Assembly: GCA_008682415.1 (NCBI GenBank)
Contig: VANK01000010.1
Coordinates: 179,793 to 243,792, forward strand
Length of the DNA stretch: 64,000 bases
Source: Acidobacteria bacterium AB60
Lineage (GTDB): Bacteria > Acidobacteriota > Terriglobia > Terriglobales > Acidobacteriaceae
Reading direction: 5' to 3'
In this document: one piece after another, positions 53,069-62,794 of the stretch
Numbering within the stretch: position 1 is the first letter of the stretch
Layout of the letters: each line of letters starts with the position of its first letter
Position numbers and translations under genes: made by a program
Notes under the pieces: model-generated
Seen by the model: the letters and a program-made list of their open reading frames with translations, nothing else
The model's database searches: none
Told to the model about the DNA's origin: nothing

Positions 53069-55198
53069 ATGCAGAGTAGAAAGATGGGGTCAGCCAGCGT
53101 TCAACGCACATCCAGCACACCGGGCCGGGGTTCTCTGACTGACGAAAATCAGGGCAGCGCCGGGGAGATTGCTGCGAGTCCGCCGAGGGACTCGCAATCG
53201 TTTGATCCGAGGCGACGGAGCAGAGTTTTGCGGCTATTGAGCCCATTCGACAAGAATGTATCGCGCGGCCGGGGTGTCGGGGGCTATTTCGCTTTCTGGT
53301 CGGTTGCGCTGGTGGCGATCGCGGCTCTGTTGATCACGGTGGCGGTGCTGCAATACCGCTGGACAGACCAGGCGAGCAGCGGCGAGGAGATGAGAATTGG
53401 GGCGGAACTCGAGTCGCTGATGATGAAGTGGCATAGCGACCTGTATAACGAGTTTTCCGCGATCTGCGTTGCCATGCAGGTGGGGCCGGATTTCGGGGCG
53501 CGCGATACCTGGAACGACTATCTGGAACGATACGTGGAGTGGAATTACGCGCAGCCGCACCAGACGCTGCCGAAGGTGTACCGGAACCCGGAGCTGGTGG
53601 GCGAGATTTATATCCTGGACTCCACGCATCGGCCGGACTTTGGTTTTGTTCATCTGAACCTGGATACGCGGAAGATTGAAGACTCCGCGGTGCCGCCCGA
53701 ACTGCGGACGCTGGTGCCTCGTTTGCGCGCGAATTCGACCAATATCTCCGTGGCGCTTCACGCATGGCAGCTGCCGTTTGGTGCGAATAATTTGAGTTCC
53801 GAGGCAGAAGAGGACCTGAGCAAGGCGCAGGCCGGCAGCGATCCGATCGCCGGCTGGCAGTTTGATGAGAGCGTGCCGGCGATTGTGCATCCGATCCTGC
53901 ACCGGGAAGCGGGCAAGGTGCTCAGCAACCAGAGCCCGGTGGATTGGATCATTATCACCATTGATGAGAGCGTGCTTCAGAAGAAGACGCTTCCGGTGCT
54001 GGTGAACCGGTATTTCGGAGGTCTGGACGGACTCGATTACCGGGTGGCGGTTCTGGCGACCGGCACCAGGCCGCGCGTGATTTACTCGTCGGACCCTGGA
54101 TTTGCGGAGCAGGATCTCCCTTCGGCGGACAAAGCCATGGATATCTTCGCTCCCGGCTCGGGGGCTTTAACGGAGAATTCGAGCCGACAACGCCGGGGTT
54201 CCAATCTGCTGAAGAGCGCGCAGTGGCAGAGCTCCATTGTGCCGGCGTGGTTTCCGATCATGGAGCACAGCGCGGTTCCGGAGAAGTGGATCCTGAAGGT
54301 GCAGCGACGTGCAGCTCCACTGCAGACGGTGGTGCGGCGAGCACGGATGAGGAACCTGAGCGTGAGCGGTCTGGTGCTGTTATTTCTTGCCATCAATATC
54401 GCGGTTCTGACCAGTACCAGTTATCGGGCGCAGCAGTTTGCCAGGCTTCAAATGGAGTTTGTCGCGTCGGTGTCCCACGAGTTGCGGACGCCATTGTCGG
54501 CGATCTTTGCTGCCGGGGAGAATCTGAAAGACGGGGTGGTGACGGACCGGCCGGGTCTTGCGCAATACGGGTCGATCATTTTGAGCCAATCACGGCAACT
54601 CATGAACCACATCGACCGGATTCTGCTATTCGCCTCGATCCGAAGCGGGAAGGATCGTTATAACCTGCGGCCGATGAGGGTGGCGGAGCTTCTGAAACGG
54701 ATTCGCGAGGACACGGCGGCACTGGCGGCTGAGGAGTCCTGCACGATTGAGGAACGGATCGAGCCAGGGGTGACGCGGGTGATGGCCGACCCGATGGCGG
54801 TCTGCGGTTGTTTAGAGAACCTGGTGATCAACGCCGTCAAGTACAGCCGGGATGATCGGCAGGTGCGGATCGTTGCGCGGCGGGAGCGGGGCGAGGGCGG
54901 TGCGGAAGTAGCGATCAGCGTGGAGGATCGTGGAATCGGCATCAAGGACGTAGAGTTGAAGCGCATCTTCGAGCCGTTTTACCGCAGCCCCGAGGCAAGA
55001 GCCGCCCAGATTCACGGCACGGGTCTGGGGTTGTCGCTGGCGAAGCGCTTTGCGGAGTCAATGCACGGAAGGCTGACGGTTTCAAGCACGCTGGGCCAAG
55101 GGAGTGTATTTACCTTGTATTTGCCGGTTCCGCGCGAGGACGATGCAGAGACGATGGCGCCAACCGAATCTTTCTCAGAGGGTGATGGACATGCATGA
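53069..55198 (+). CDS. Sensor histidine kinase, HisKA type
   Basis: A 709-residue membrane kinase. A transmembrane helix (about residues 77-98, FWSVALVAIAALLITVAVLQY) is followed by a large extracytoplasmic sensor domain (about 100-420), a second helix (about 425-447, VSGLVLLFLAINIAVLTS), then HisKA with FVASVSHELRTPLS. The ATPase domain has NLVINAVKYS, VEDRGIGI and GTGLGLSLAKRFAES. The start is uncertain: ATG 53069 has AGGAG close by, while GTG 53039 and ATG 53084 are alternatives. It overlaps the response regulator gene. The sensed signal is unknown. Confidence 0.9.
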   Translation: MQSRKMGSASVQRTSSTPGRGSLTDENQGSAGEIAASPPRDSQSFDPRRRSRVLRLLSPFDKNVSRGRGVGGYFAFWSVALVAIAALLITVAVLQYRWTDQASSGEEMRIGAELESLMMKWHSDLYNEFSAICVAMQVGPDFGARDTWNDYLERYVEWNYAQPHQTLPKVYRNPELVGEIYILDSTHRPDFGFVHLNLDTRKIEDSAVPPELRTLVPRLRANSTNISVALHAWQLPFGANNLSSEAEEDLSKAQAGSDPIAGWQFDESVPAIVHPILHREAGKVLSNQSPVDWIIITIDESVLQKKTLPVLVNRYFGGLDGLDYRVAVLATGTRPRVIYSSDPGFAEQDLPSADKAMDIFAPGSGALTENSSRQRRGSNLLKSAQWQSSIVPAWFPIMEHSAVPEKWILKVQRRAAPLQTVVRRARMRNLSVSGLVLLFLAINIAVLTSTSYRAQQFARLQMEFVASVSHELRTPLSAIFAAGENLKDGVVTDRPGLAQYGSIILSQSRQLMNHIDRILLFASIRSGKDRYNLRPMRVAELLKRIREDTAALAAEESCTIEERIEPGVTRVMADPMAVCGCLENLVINAVKYSRDDRQVRIVARRERGEGGAEVAISVEDRGIGIKDVELKRIFEPFYRSPEARAAQIHGTGLGLSLAKRFAESMHGRLTVSSTLGQGSVFTLYLPVPREDDAETMAPTESFSEGDGHA

Positions 55199-55883
55199 AT
55201 GCATTTTGTTGATCGAAGATGAGCCAGCTCTGCGCACGACTCTTGGAGACCGCCTGCGCGCGGAGAAATACGTGGTGGAGACGGCGTCCGATGGGAATGA
55301 GGGGTTCGATAAGGCGTCGTCCTATCCGTTCGACCTGATCATCATGGATCTCATGCTGCCCGGGCGAGGGGGACTGGATGTGTGCCGAGATTTGCGCGCG
55401 ACGGGGATGGCGACGCCGATCATGATCCTGACCGTGCGCAACGAGACGGTGGACAAGGTGGTGGGCCTGAAGCTGGGCGCGGACGACTACGTAACCAAGC
55501 CATTTGAGGCGGCGGAACTCCTGGCCCGGGTGGAGGTGTTGCTCAGGCGCGTGCCCCTGCACGGCGGCCAGGGTATCTATGACTTCGGATCGTTCCGGAT
55601 GGACGTGCGGCAGAGCGAGGTGACGCGGGACGGAAAGCCGGTGTATCTGACGGCGCGCGAGTTTCAGCTTTTGCGTTACCTGGTGGAGCGATCAGGGAGC
55701 ACGATCCCGCGCAGCGAACTGTTGCGGTCGGTGTGGGGATATACCGCAGATACGTTTACGCGCACGGTGGATACCCACCTGTTCAGTTTGCGCAAGAAGC
55801 TGGAGGAGAATCCCAAGATGCCTGAGCTGTTTCTGACGGTTTCCGGTGTGGGATACAAGTTCGTGGGCAAGGATCGGAAGTGA
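55191..55883 (+). CDS. OmpR-family response regulator
   Basis: A 230-residue regulator paired with the overlapping kinase gene. The receiver has Asp10/Glu11, phospho-acceptor Asp53 in IIMDLMLPG and TKPFEA; the winged-helix domain covers about 130-228 (YLTAREFQLLRYLVERSG, TRTVDTHLFSLRKKLEENP). ATG 55191 was preferred over 55185 because AGAGGG then has 8-nt spacing. The gene starts 8 bases before the kinase stop, so translation is coupled. Targets are unknown. Confidence 0.94.
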   Translation: MHECILLIEDEPALRTTLGDRLRAEKYVVETASDGNEGFDKASSYPFDLIIMDLMLPGRGGLDVCRDLRATGMATPIMILTVRNETVDKVVGLKLGADDYVTKPFEAAELLARVEVLLRRVPLHGGQGIYDFGSFRMDVRQSEVTRDGKPVYLTAREFQLLRYLVERSGSTIPRSELLRSVWGYTADTFTRTVDTHLFSLRKKLEENPKMPELFLTVSGVGYKFVGKDRK

Positions 55884-55951
55884 AGGCCGGAGTGGAGCGG
55901 GCGACTGCGCCGGGTTCGCGGTGGCGCACATGAGCCGAGCCGCGGAGGGGG

Positions 55952-56908
55952 TCAATAGCCGAGGCTGCGGACGACTTCGCGGATGCGGCTGGCGCTGGCT
56001 TCCAGGCCGGCTTCCTCATCCACGGTCATGGGGATGGGCAGCGGGGGTTCTAACCCCTTGCAGCTGACGATGCGGGGAAGGCTGAGGCAAACGTCCTGCA
56101 TACCGCGAAAGCCGCGCAGATGGCCGCTGACGGCGAGGACGCGCCGCTCGTCGTAGACGATGGATTCAAGAATGTTGGTGACCGCGAGGCCAACCGCGTA
56201 GTTGGTTGCGCCCTTGCCCTGGATGACCTGGTAGGCGGCGTCTTTGACGTTGTGAAGGATCTGCTCCTTGTCGGCCTGGGTAATGCGACCGTGCCCCGGG
56301 ACGGACCACTGGCTGAGGGGAATGGAGCCGATGGTGGCGGAGGACCAGAGGGGTATTTCGCTGTCGCCGTGTTCTCCGGCGATGTAGGCGTGGACATTCT
56401 GCACGGCGACCTGGCAGTGTTTTGCCACCAAGTAGCGAAAGCGGGAGCTGTCGAGGACGGTGCCGGAGCCGAGGACGCGGGTCCACTCAAAGCCGGTGAT
56501 CTTGAGGGCGATCTCGGTGATGACATCGACGGGGTTGGTGACAAGAAGCAGAGTGGCCCGGGGCGCGACGCGGACGACGTCGGGTAGGATTTTGGCGCAG
56601 ATCTGGGTGTTGGCGGCGGCTAAGTCGAGGCGTGTCTGGCCGGGTTTCTGCTTAGCGCCGGCGGTCATGACCACGATGTCGGCGTCGCGCAAAATCTCGA
56701 CATCATCAGAGCCGTCGACGGTGGCCTGGGGCGCGAAGAGCAGGCCGTGATTGAGGTCGAGGACCTCGGCATCGACCTTGGCGCGCGCAATGTCAAAGAG
56801 CACGATGTGGCGGCCGACGCCGCGGATCATGGCGGCGTACGCGATGGTAGCGCCGACGCTTCCGGCGCCGATGATGCCGATCTTCTGAGCGGTGCGTTCG
56901 GTAGGCAT
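55952..56908 (-). CDS. ldh: L-lactate dehydrogenase
   Basis: A 318-residue NAD-dependent enzyme that interconverts pyruvate and L-lactate. The Rossmann motif is GIIGAGSVGAT (about 10-20), the substrate loop AGAKQKPGQTRLDL has Gln (favouring lactate over malate dehydrogenase), followed by GSGTVLDSSRFRYLVA. The catalytic histidine is in AGEHGDSEIP. ATG 56908 was chosen for length; ATG 56953 is in frame, and neither has a strong ribosome site. It is convergent with the response regulator gene. Confidence 0.9.
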   Translation of the reverse strand: MPTERTAQKIGIIGAGSVGATIAYAAMIRGVGRHIVLFDIARAKVDAEVLDLNHGLLFAPQATVDGSDDVEILRDADIVVMTAGAKQKPGQTRLDLAAANTQICAKILPDVVRVAPRATLLLVTNPVDVITEIALKITGFEWTRVLGSGTVLDSSRFRYLVAKHCQVAVQNVHAYIAGEHGDSEIPLWSSATIGSIPLSQWSVPGHGRITQADKEQILHNVKDAAYQVIQGKGATNYAVGLAVTNILESIVYDERRVLAVSGHLRGFRGMQDVCLSLPRIVSCKGLEPPLPIPMTVDEEAGLEASASRIREVVRSLGY

Positions 56909-57097
56909 GGGGAGTGAGTCAGGGTGCCAGCAAGCCGGCGTGTCGGCTGTCATGAGTTGGGATCACTCGCCGGGTTTCTGAGTCCTGAGGGGATTTTACG
57001 GCATCCTGTTTGAAATTCTCGCTACCGGCCGCCTGGCTTCGAATTATGACAGAAGCGGACGCCGGCGGCTGATAGATTCCGGAACAGGAGGCTGGTT

Positions 57098-58036
57098 TTG
57101 GAGCACTCTTCCGATCGCCCGCGTGGGATGATTCTTCTTTGTTTCGCCATCATTTACTTCGTGTGGGGATCGACGTTCTACGCGATCCGGGTGGGCGTGC
57201 ACGAGATGCCGCCGTTGTTGTTTGCGGCGATGCGCTTTGTGACAGCGGGCGGGGTGATGTACGGATGGCTGCTGGCGCGAGGAGAGCGGTCTCCGAGCGC
57301 ACGGCAGTGGGCGTCCGCCTCGGCCTTGGGAGCGATGATTTTCTTGTGCGACTATGGGCTGCTGTTCTGGGCAGAGCAGCGCGTGCCCTCGGGGATAGCG
57401 GCGGTGGTGCTGGCTACGATTCCCGTGTTTATTGCGCTGAGCGAGATTGTCCTGCTGCGAACGCAGCGAATGACGGTGAGGCTGGCGGTGGCGCTGCTGA
57501 TCGGGATTGCGGGTGTGGCGGTGCTGGTGAGCCACGCGTTCAAGCTGGGCGATGCGCCCGTGGATGCGGTGGGCGCGGGTGCGTTGATTGTGGCCGCGTT
57601 CAGCTGGTCGATCTCGACAGTGTTGACCAAGCGCCTGCCGCTGCCGGAATCGAAGCCGATGAGTTCGGCAGCGCAGATGCTGAGCGGAGGCTTGTTGCTG
57701 GTGCTGGTGTCGGGGATGCTGGGGGATTTCCGGCATTTCCAGCCGCAGGCGATCACGTGGGGCGCGTGGGTGGCGCTGGCGTATCTGATCGTGTTCGGGT
57801 CAATCATCGGGTTCACGGCATACGTTTGGTTGCTGCATCACGAATCGCCGACCAAGGTTGGCACCTACGCTTATGTCAACCCGGTGGTGGCGGTGCTGGT
57901 GGGGTATTTCCTTGGGGGAGAGGCACTTGGAGCGCGAACGGTGCTGGGGACGCTGTGCGTTCTGGTAAGCGTGGTGCTGATTACCCGGCAGGGGGCCCGG
58001 AAAGCGGCTCCGGCGCTGGCGAAGGCGGGGCGGTGA
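57098..58036 (+). CDS. EamA/DMT-family permease
   Basis: A 312-residue inner-membrane transporter with ten predicted helices arranged as two EamA repeats. The first begins LLCFAIIYFVWGSTFYAIRV, a hallmark of the family; the second shows AFSWSISTVLTKRLPLP and STVLTKR-type loops. Members export amino acids or other small metabolites. It uses a TTG start at 57098 with AGGAGG 6 nt upstream (ATG 57128 is the alternative). The substrate cannot be inferred. Confidence 0.9.
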   Translation: MEHSSDRPRGMILLCFAIIYFVWGSTFYAIRVGVHEMPPLLFAAMRFVTAGGVMYGWLLARGERSPSARQWASASALGAMIFLCDYGLLFWAEQRVPSGIAAVVLATIPVFIALSEIVLLRTQRMTVRLAVALLIGIAGVAVLVSHAFKLGDAPVDAVGAGALIVAAFSWSISTVLTKRLPLPESKPMSSAAQMLSGGLLLVLVSGMLGDFRHFQPQAITWGAWVALAYLIVFGSIIGFTAYVWLLHHESPTKVGTYAYVNPVVAVLVGYFLGGEALGARTVLGTLCVLVSVVLITRQGARKAAPALAKAGR

Positions 58037-58146
58037 ACGTTTCCTTCGCCTGGAAAATCCGTTAATCTCTCGTAATACGCATCTGAAGTTATGCGTGCCG
58101 GTGGACCTTGCTTCGGGTTCGCGATGAAGGAGATTTTCGGAAAGAA

Positions 58147-59199
58147 ATGATCGACACAGCAGCCCATTTGCTTTCGCTGGAATTTCCCTCGGCGTTCACG
58201 CCGGGAGCGCGTTCGGCGGTGACGACGTGTTTGCGCATCGGACCGGAGGAGAAGGTCACGCTGATCACCGACCGGGCCACGGAGATGATTGGGGCGGCGA
58301 TGGCGCGAGAGCTGGAGAGTCGCGGGCTGCGCTGGAATGGTTTTGTGTTGGAGGATCTGGCGCCGCGTCCGCTGGTGGATATGCCTGCGGCCGTTCTGGA
58401 GGATATGGAGACCTCGCAGGTGTCGATCTTCGCGGTGCAGGTGCAGACCAACGAACTACGCAGCCGCATGCAGATGACGGATGTGGTGAACCGGCGCAAG
58501 ATGCGGCACGCGCATATGGTGAACATTACGCCCGAGATCATGTGCGATGGGATGCGCGCGGACTTTGACGAAGTGGACCGATTGAGCCAGCAGGTGCTGG
58601 AGCGGGCGAGGAAGGCAAAGAGGATTCGCGCGACGACGGCCGCCGGAACAGATATCACGAGCGAGATGAACCCTGGATACAAGTGGTTCAAGACTTCGGG
58701 GATCATCTCGGCGGAGAAGTGGGGGAACCTGCCGGGCGGGGAGTGTTTCACCTCGCCGGGCGAGGTGAACGGGCGCTTTGTGGTGGACGGCGTGGTGGGC
58801 GATTGGTTGTGCGCGCGGTACGGCCTGTTGGAGCAAGCGCCGCTGACGATCGAGATCGCGGGCAACCGCATTGTGAGCTGTACGAGCGAGAACAAGGACC
58901 TGGAGAAGGACTTTTGGGCGTACACGCATACCGACGAGAATTCCGACCGAGTGGGAGAGTTTGCGATCGGAACGAATATCGGCGTGAAGAAGGTGATTGG
59001 AAACATTCTGCAGGACGAGAAGTTTCCGGGGATCCACATTGCGTTCGGGAACCCATATGGAGAGCACACGGGGGCGCCGTGGCGCAGTGGAACGCATATT
59101 GACGTGGTGGGATTGCGGTTCAATATCTGGCTGGAGTCGGACGCGGGGACCGAACAGATCATGCGGGACGGAAGATTTCTGATCGGGGCACACGGCTGA
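58147..59199 (+). CDS. M29-like aminopeptidase
   Basis: A 350-residue metallopeptidase related to thermophilic aminopeptidases of family M29. Typical segments are GNLPGGECFTSPGEVNGRFV (the GGE glutamate binds metal), EFAIGTNIGVKK, HIAFGNPYGEHTGA, and HIDVVG near the C-terminus. ATG 58147 with GGAAAG upstream was chosen. It is a single gene after the EamA permease, and possibly in the same transcript. Leucine or broad N-terminal specificity is usual in the family. Confidence 0.85.
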   Translation: MIDTAAHLLSLEFPSAFTPGARSAVTTCLRIGPEEKVTLITDRATEMIGAAMARELESRGLRWNGFVLEDLAPRPLVDMPAAVLEDMETSQVSIFAVQVQTNELRSRMQMTDVVNRRKMRHAHMVNITPEIMCDGMRADFDEVDRLSQQVLERARKAKRIRATTAAGTDITSEMNPGYKWFKTSGIISAEKWGNLPGGECFTSPGEVNGRFVVDGVVGDWLCARYGLLEQAPLTIEIAGNRIVSCTSENKDLEKDFWAYTHTDENSDRVGEFAIGTNIGVKKVIGNILQDEKFPGIHIAFGNPYGEHTGAPWRSGTHIDVVGLRFNIWLESDAGTEQIMRDGRFLIGAHG

Positions 59200-59261
59200 G
59201 GGTTTATCGGCAGCGACGCAGCGGGGCGACGGGCAATCGAAAAACGGCGTAGACTCAAGAA

Positions 59262-59690
59262 ATGAGGCGACTGGTGAGGCACGAAGCGAATTCCGGGCCG
59301 AACCTGAATGCAATGGGGCGCGCGGCGCGCTTCGGGGTCCGTGTGGGCTGGCTGCTTCTGGCCCTGACCGCAGTATCGCTACTTACGATGCCGTTCACAC
59401 AACACTTTTGGACGTGGGACGGCTTTCTACACGGGGGCCAGGATTTTGAGACTGGGGCTCTGTTGATCCTCACAGTGCTCAACCTGGCGCTGGTTCTGGC
59501 GCAGTGTTGCAAGCAAAATGTGGACAGGCTCCTGAGAATGTTGCACTGCTTGTTCGTACTTCCCATGGCGGAGCCGTTGCGAGCTGGGTGCAGGGGAGGC
59601 AGGACCGGGGACGAGGTTTCTGCCAGCCTGGATGCTTCTGTTGTTCCTCTGCCTGATGTGGCCGCCTGTCCTTATCCACTTCTGATCTGA
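59262..59690 (+). CDS. Membrane protein, probably frameshifted near the C-terminus
   Basis: A 142-residue frame with two transmembrane helices (about 27-46, VGWLLLALTAVSLLTM; 65-85, LLILTVLNLALVLAQC), after which the translation becomes Gly/Arg/Ser-rich and loses membrane character. In the +1 frame, the same DNA (about 59580-59685) reads FLPAWMLLLFLCLMWPPVLI and then stops. That looks like a lost third helix, so a one-base indel is likely around 59560-59590. Function is unknown. Confidence 0.5.
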   Translation: MRRLVRHEANSGPNLNAMGRAARFGVRVGWLLLALTAVSLLTMPFTQHFWTWDGFLHGGQDFETGALLILTVLNLALVLAQCCKQNVDRLLRMLHCLFVLPMAEPLRAGCRGGRTGDEVSASLDASVVPLPDVAACPYPLLI

Positions 59691-59880
59691 GCTCTGTGCG
59701 TGATCGCCGGCGGCCTTGAATCAAGGCGACTCCACTTCAACAGAGTTTTCGCTTCCTTGTCGCGTGTTTGTCGACGGTCCTCCTTGCATGCGAGGGGTGC
59801 CGGTTTTTCCATTTTCTTTGGAATGCATCGACCGCCGAGGTGACGCGGGTGCTCTCCTCACCCCCACAGAGAGAGATCCA

Positions 59881-60936
59881 ATGAAGAAATCGGAAGTATT
59901 GCAGGCCTGGGGCCGAATTTTGGCCGGGCGAGCACCCTCGTTGTCCATCGAAATTACAAAAGAATGTCCGCTGCGGTGCCCGGGTTGCTATGCGTTTGAT
60001 GCCGCTCACCTGGGGGGTGGGGTAGGCCTGCGGGAACTCTCCGATTTCCGCGGAGAGGCGCTGGTGAACGGAGTGCTGCGACTGATCGACGAGAATCGCC
60101 CGGTTCATGTTTCTCTGGTGGGCGGCGATCCCCTGGTGCGGTATCGCGAACTGGAGCAGCTGCTGCCGGAGATGGAGAAGCGCAGCGTGCACACGCAAGT
60201 GGTGACGAGCGCGTTCCGCGAGATTCCCAGCGCGTGGAAGGGTATCAAGAGACTGAATGTCGTGGTGTCGGTCGACGGCCTTCAGCCGGAGCACGATGCG
60301 CGCCGCAAGCCCGCGACGTATGAGCGAATCCTGAAGAACATCGCGCGGGCGCGGGTTACGATCCACTGCACCATCACCGCGCAGATTGCCTCGCGGCCTC
60401 AGTACCTGGAGAAGTTTCTGGAGTTCTGGACGGCGCAGCCGCAGGTCGCGAAGGTGTGGTTCAGCCTGTTTACGCCGCAGCGTGACGCCGCGGATGCGGA
60501 GATTCTTACGGAGGCGGAAAGGGCGACGGTGATCACGGAGTTGAACAGGCTGCGGATAATGTTTCCCAAGCTGGAGATGCCGGAAAAGCTTGTGAAGGAG
60601 CTGATGCGACCACCTGCCAGTCCCGCCGATTGTATCTTCGCACGGACGACAGAGATCATCTCTGCCGACCTCGAAACGCGGATCACTCCCTGCCAGTTTG
60701 GAGGTGAACCGGATTGTAGCCGGTGCGGCTGTGTAGCGTCGATGGCGCTGGCTGCGGTGGGGCATCATCGCGTGGCGGGACCTCTCACGGCGGGTCACCT
60801 GTTTCGCGCCTCGGAGCACTTGGGCAAGGCATGGCGACGCATGGTGGGAAGAACTGGGCAGGGCAGGTCACGGAGGGGCCCGGTGCCGCTCTTTCCCATT
60901 GTGGGACAGAGAGAACCGGATGGAAGGAAGGTATAG
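59881..60936 (+). CDS. Radical SAM protein, SPASM-like tail
   Basis: A 351-residue iron-sulfur enzyme. The cluster motif is CPLRCPGC (Cys29, Cys33, Cys36), the GGDP segment binds SAM, and VVVSVDGLQPEHDARR is typical of the HpnH-like group. A C-terminal cluster region includes CIFARTT, TPCQF and CSRCGC. ATG 59881 fits the family start. Its product is unknown; similarity is highest to proteins of the hopanoid or peptide-modifying groups, but no hopanoid genes adjoin. Confidence 0.85.
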   Translation: MKKSEVLQAWGRILAGRAPSLSIEITKECPLRCPGCYAFDAAHLGGGVGLRELSDFRGEALVNGVLRLIDENRPVHVSLVGGDPLVRYRELEQLLPEMEKRSVHTQVVTSAFREIPSAWKGIKRLNVVVSVDGLQPEHDARRKPATYERILKNIARARVTIHCTITAQIASRPQYLEKFLEFWTAQPQVAKVWFSLFTPQRDAADAEILTEAERATVITELNRLRIMFPKLEMPEKLVKELMRPPASPADCIFARTTEIISADLETRITPCQFGGEPDCSRCGCVASMALAAVGHHRVAGPLTAGHLFRASEHLGKAWRRMVGRTGQGRSRRGPVPLFPIVGQREPDGRKV

Positions 60937-61009
60937 GCATCGGAGGAGGGTTGTCGGTGAAATTCACTTCTGCAGCCCGCCCGGGAGGGCGGGCATCTAT
61001 GGTGGTGAT

Positions 61010-61989
61010 ATGGCGACTACGACTTCAACTTCTCTGAAGACACTCGGCAACTCAGATCTGCAATTAACCCCGATTGGCTTTGGGGCGTGGGCAATCGGGG
61101 GCGGGAACTGGGAGTTCGCCTGGGACCGCAGGACGACAATGCGTCGGTGGGCGCGATTCATCGGGCTCTGGAATTAGGCGTGAACTGGATCGATACCGCA
61201 GCCATCTACGGGCTGGGGCACTCGGAAGAGATCGTGGCCAGGGCTCTGCGCGAGTGGTCGGGCACGCGCCCGCTGGTATTCACCAAGTGCTCCATGCGCT
61301 GGCACGAAGACCGGACGATCTACCGCTCGCTGCGGAGGGACTCACTCCGAGCGGAACTGGAGGCGAGTCTGCGGCGGCTTCAGTTGGAGCGGATCGATCT
61401 TTATCAGATTCACTGGCCGAATCCCGAAGCCGAGATCGAGGAGGGGTGGGAGACGCTCGCCCGATTCCAAGAAGAGGGTAAGGTGCGTTGGATTGGGGTC
61501 TCCAATTTCAACGTGGAGCAGATGAAGCGGGCAATCAAGATCGCGCCGATTACCAGTCTGCAACCGCCGTACTCGATGCTACGGCGGGCGATTGAGCCAG
61601 AGATCTTGCCGTTCTGCCAGGAGAACGGGATCGGGGTTATCAATTATTCGCCGATGGTCTCCGGCCTTTTGACCGGCAAGATGACGCCGGAACGAGTGGC
61701 AGCTCTTCCCGCGGATGATTGGCGGCGCAGATCGGTGGAGTTCAATGAACCCCGTCTCAGCCGCAATATGAGGCTGGTGGAGTTGTTGCGGGAAATAGGG
61801 CAGCAACATGGCGTTGAGCCGGGCGTGGTGGGGGTAGCGTGGACACTGCACAACCCGGCGATCACGGCGGCTATCGTGGGCGGCAGGAGCGGTCAGCAGG
61901 TGGAGGGGATCGTACCGGCGCTATCGCTGCGTCTTACCGACGAGGAGTGTGGGCGTATCCATGCATTCCTTGACGAGAACGCGGCTTGA
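61010..61989 (+). pseudogene. Aldo/keto reductase with a frameshift
   Basis: Two frames together make one aldo/keto reductase: the first runs from ATG 61010 (LGNSDLQLTPIGFGAWAIGG) and the second continues (GPQDDNASVGAIHRALELGV, NWIDTAAIYGLGHSEEIVA, IDLYQIHWPN). The break is at about 61121-61124, where GGG replaces the GGGG needed for TGG GGA CCG. The family's Asp, Tyr, Lys and His residues are present (D-T-A-x-x-Y, TKCS, H). It ends with a normal C-terminus. The loss may be a sequencing or assembly error in a G-run or a real mutation. Confidence 0.85.
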
Positions 61990-62001
61990 TCAGTGCAAAG
62001 C

Positions 62002-62029
62002 AAAAGCCCCGGCCGTCGCCGGGGCTTTT
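62002..62029. terminator. Bidirectional terminator hairpin
   Basis: AAAA-GCCCCGGC-CGTC-GCCGGGGC-TTTT: an 8-bp GC stem flanked by A and T tracts on both sides. It sits between the aldo/keto reductase (ends 61989, +) and the next gene (ends 62052, -), and so should stop both. Confidence 0.9.
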
Positions 62030-62051
62030 GACGTAGAGAGTTGACCGAGGC

Positions 62052-62570
62052 TTACATCGCTGCAACGAAGTCGGGAAGAACGCCTGCGGCGTGTTCCTGC
62101 AGGAGTTCAGTCATGCGTGCGGCCATTCCGGTGTACATCGCGGCGGCGCGATAGGCGTTGATACGAACGCCTTCGCTGGCCTGCGTGAAGCCGTATTGAG
62201 CCAGGCACATGAGGACGCAGACCCGAATCTGCATGGCGTCGCTGCGCAGGGTTTCTACCATCAGCTTGTCTACTTCAGGGTTGTTCCGGGCGGCGAAGTC
62301 GGCCATCTCAAGCATAACGCGGGAGTTCTGGTACATAGCCCAGAGGCCGTTGGGGCCTTCCATGCGTTTCCAGGCGTCTTCGGGGGTAGCGTCCAAGCCC
62401 TCTTTCCAGAGGAAGTGATCGCTCAGTTCCCGTGCACTCCAGTCGACACGAAGGCGAGAGATGAGAGAATCCCAGGACTGATTGTTGCGGCGCCGCAGGC
62501 CCGCTCTTCGGTGTCCGAAGTAGATCGCCACGGCAGCAAAGGCAAGAAGTTGGAGCAAAGGCAGTATCAT
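62052..62570 (-). CDS. Membrane-anchored protein of unknown function
   Basis: A 172-residue protein with one N-terminal transmembrane helix (LPLLQLLAFAAVAIYFG) and a basic segment, then a mostly helical cytoplasmic domain (DSLISRLRVDWSARELSDHF; KMEGPNGLWAMYQNSR-like repeats of helix). Ala/Met-rich C-terminal helices resemble tetratricopeptide-like packing, but no family was recognised. A similar protein may be common in Acidobacteriota, though I recall this only vaguely. Confidence 0.7.
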   Translation of the reverse strand: MILPLLQLLAFAAVAIYFGHRRAGLRRRNNQSWDSLISRLRVDWSARELSDHFLWKEGLDATPEDAWKRMEGPNGLWAMYQNSRVMLEMADFAARNNPEVDKLMVETLRSDAMQIRVCVLMCLAQYGFTQASEGVRINAYRAAAMYTGMAARMTELLQEHAAGVLPDFVAAM

Positions 62571-62794
62571 CGGTGACCCTCAAACAACGCTACTCGTAAT
62601 CACTGTGCAGCCGGTGAGTCCCAGCTGTCATCATCTGCTTTAACTGCTCGTACCAAACTTACAAGCCATTGTGCCATACAAGGCGGAAGCTTGTAGTTGT
62701 TTTTCGCATTACCAAGTGCCCATCGGGGAGTTGCACCTTGGTAACTGAACGATCAAGGTTCCTTTAAATCTGTGCAAATCTGGTGCAGTTTGCG

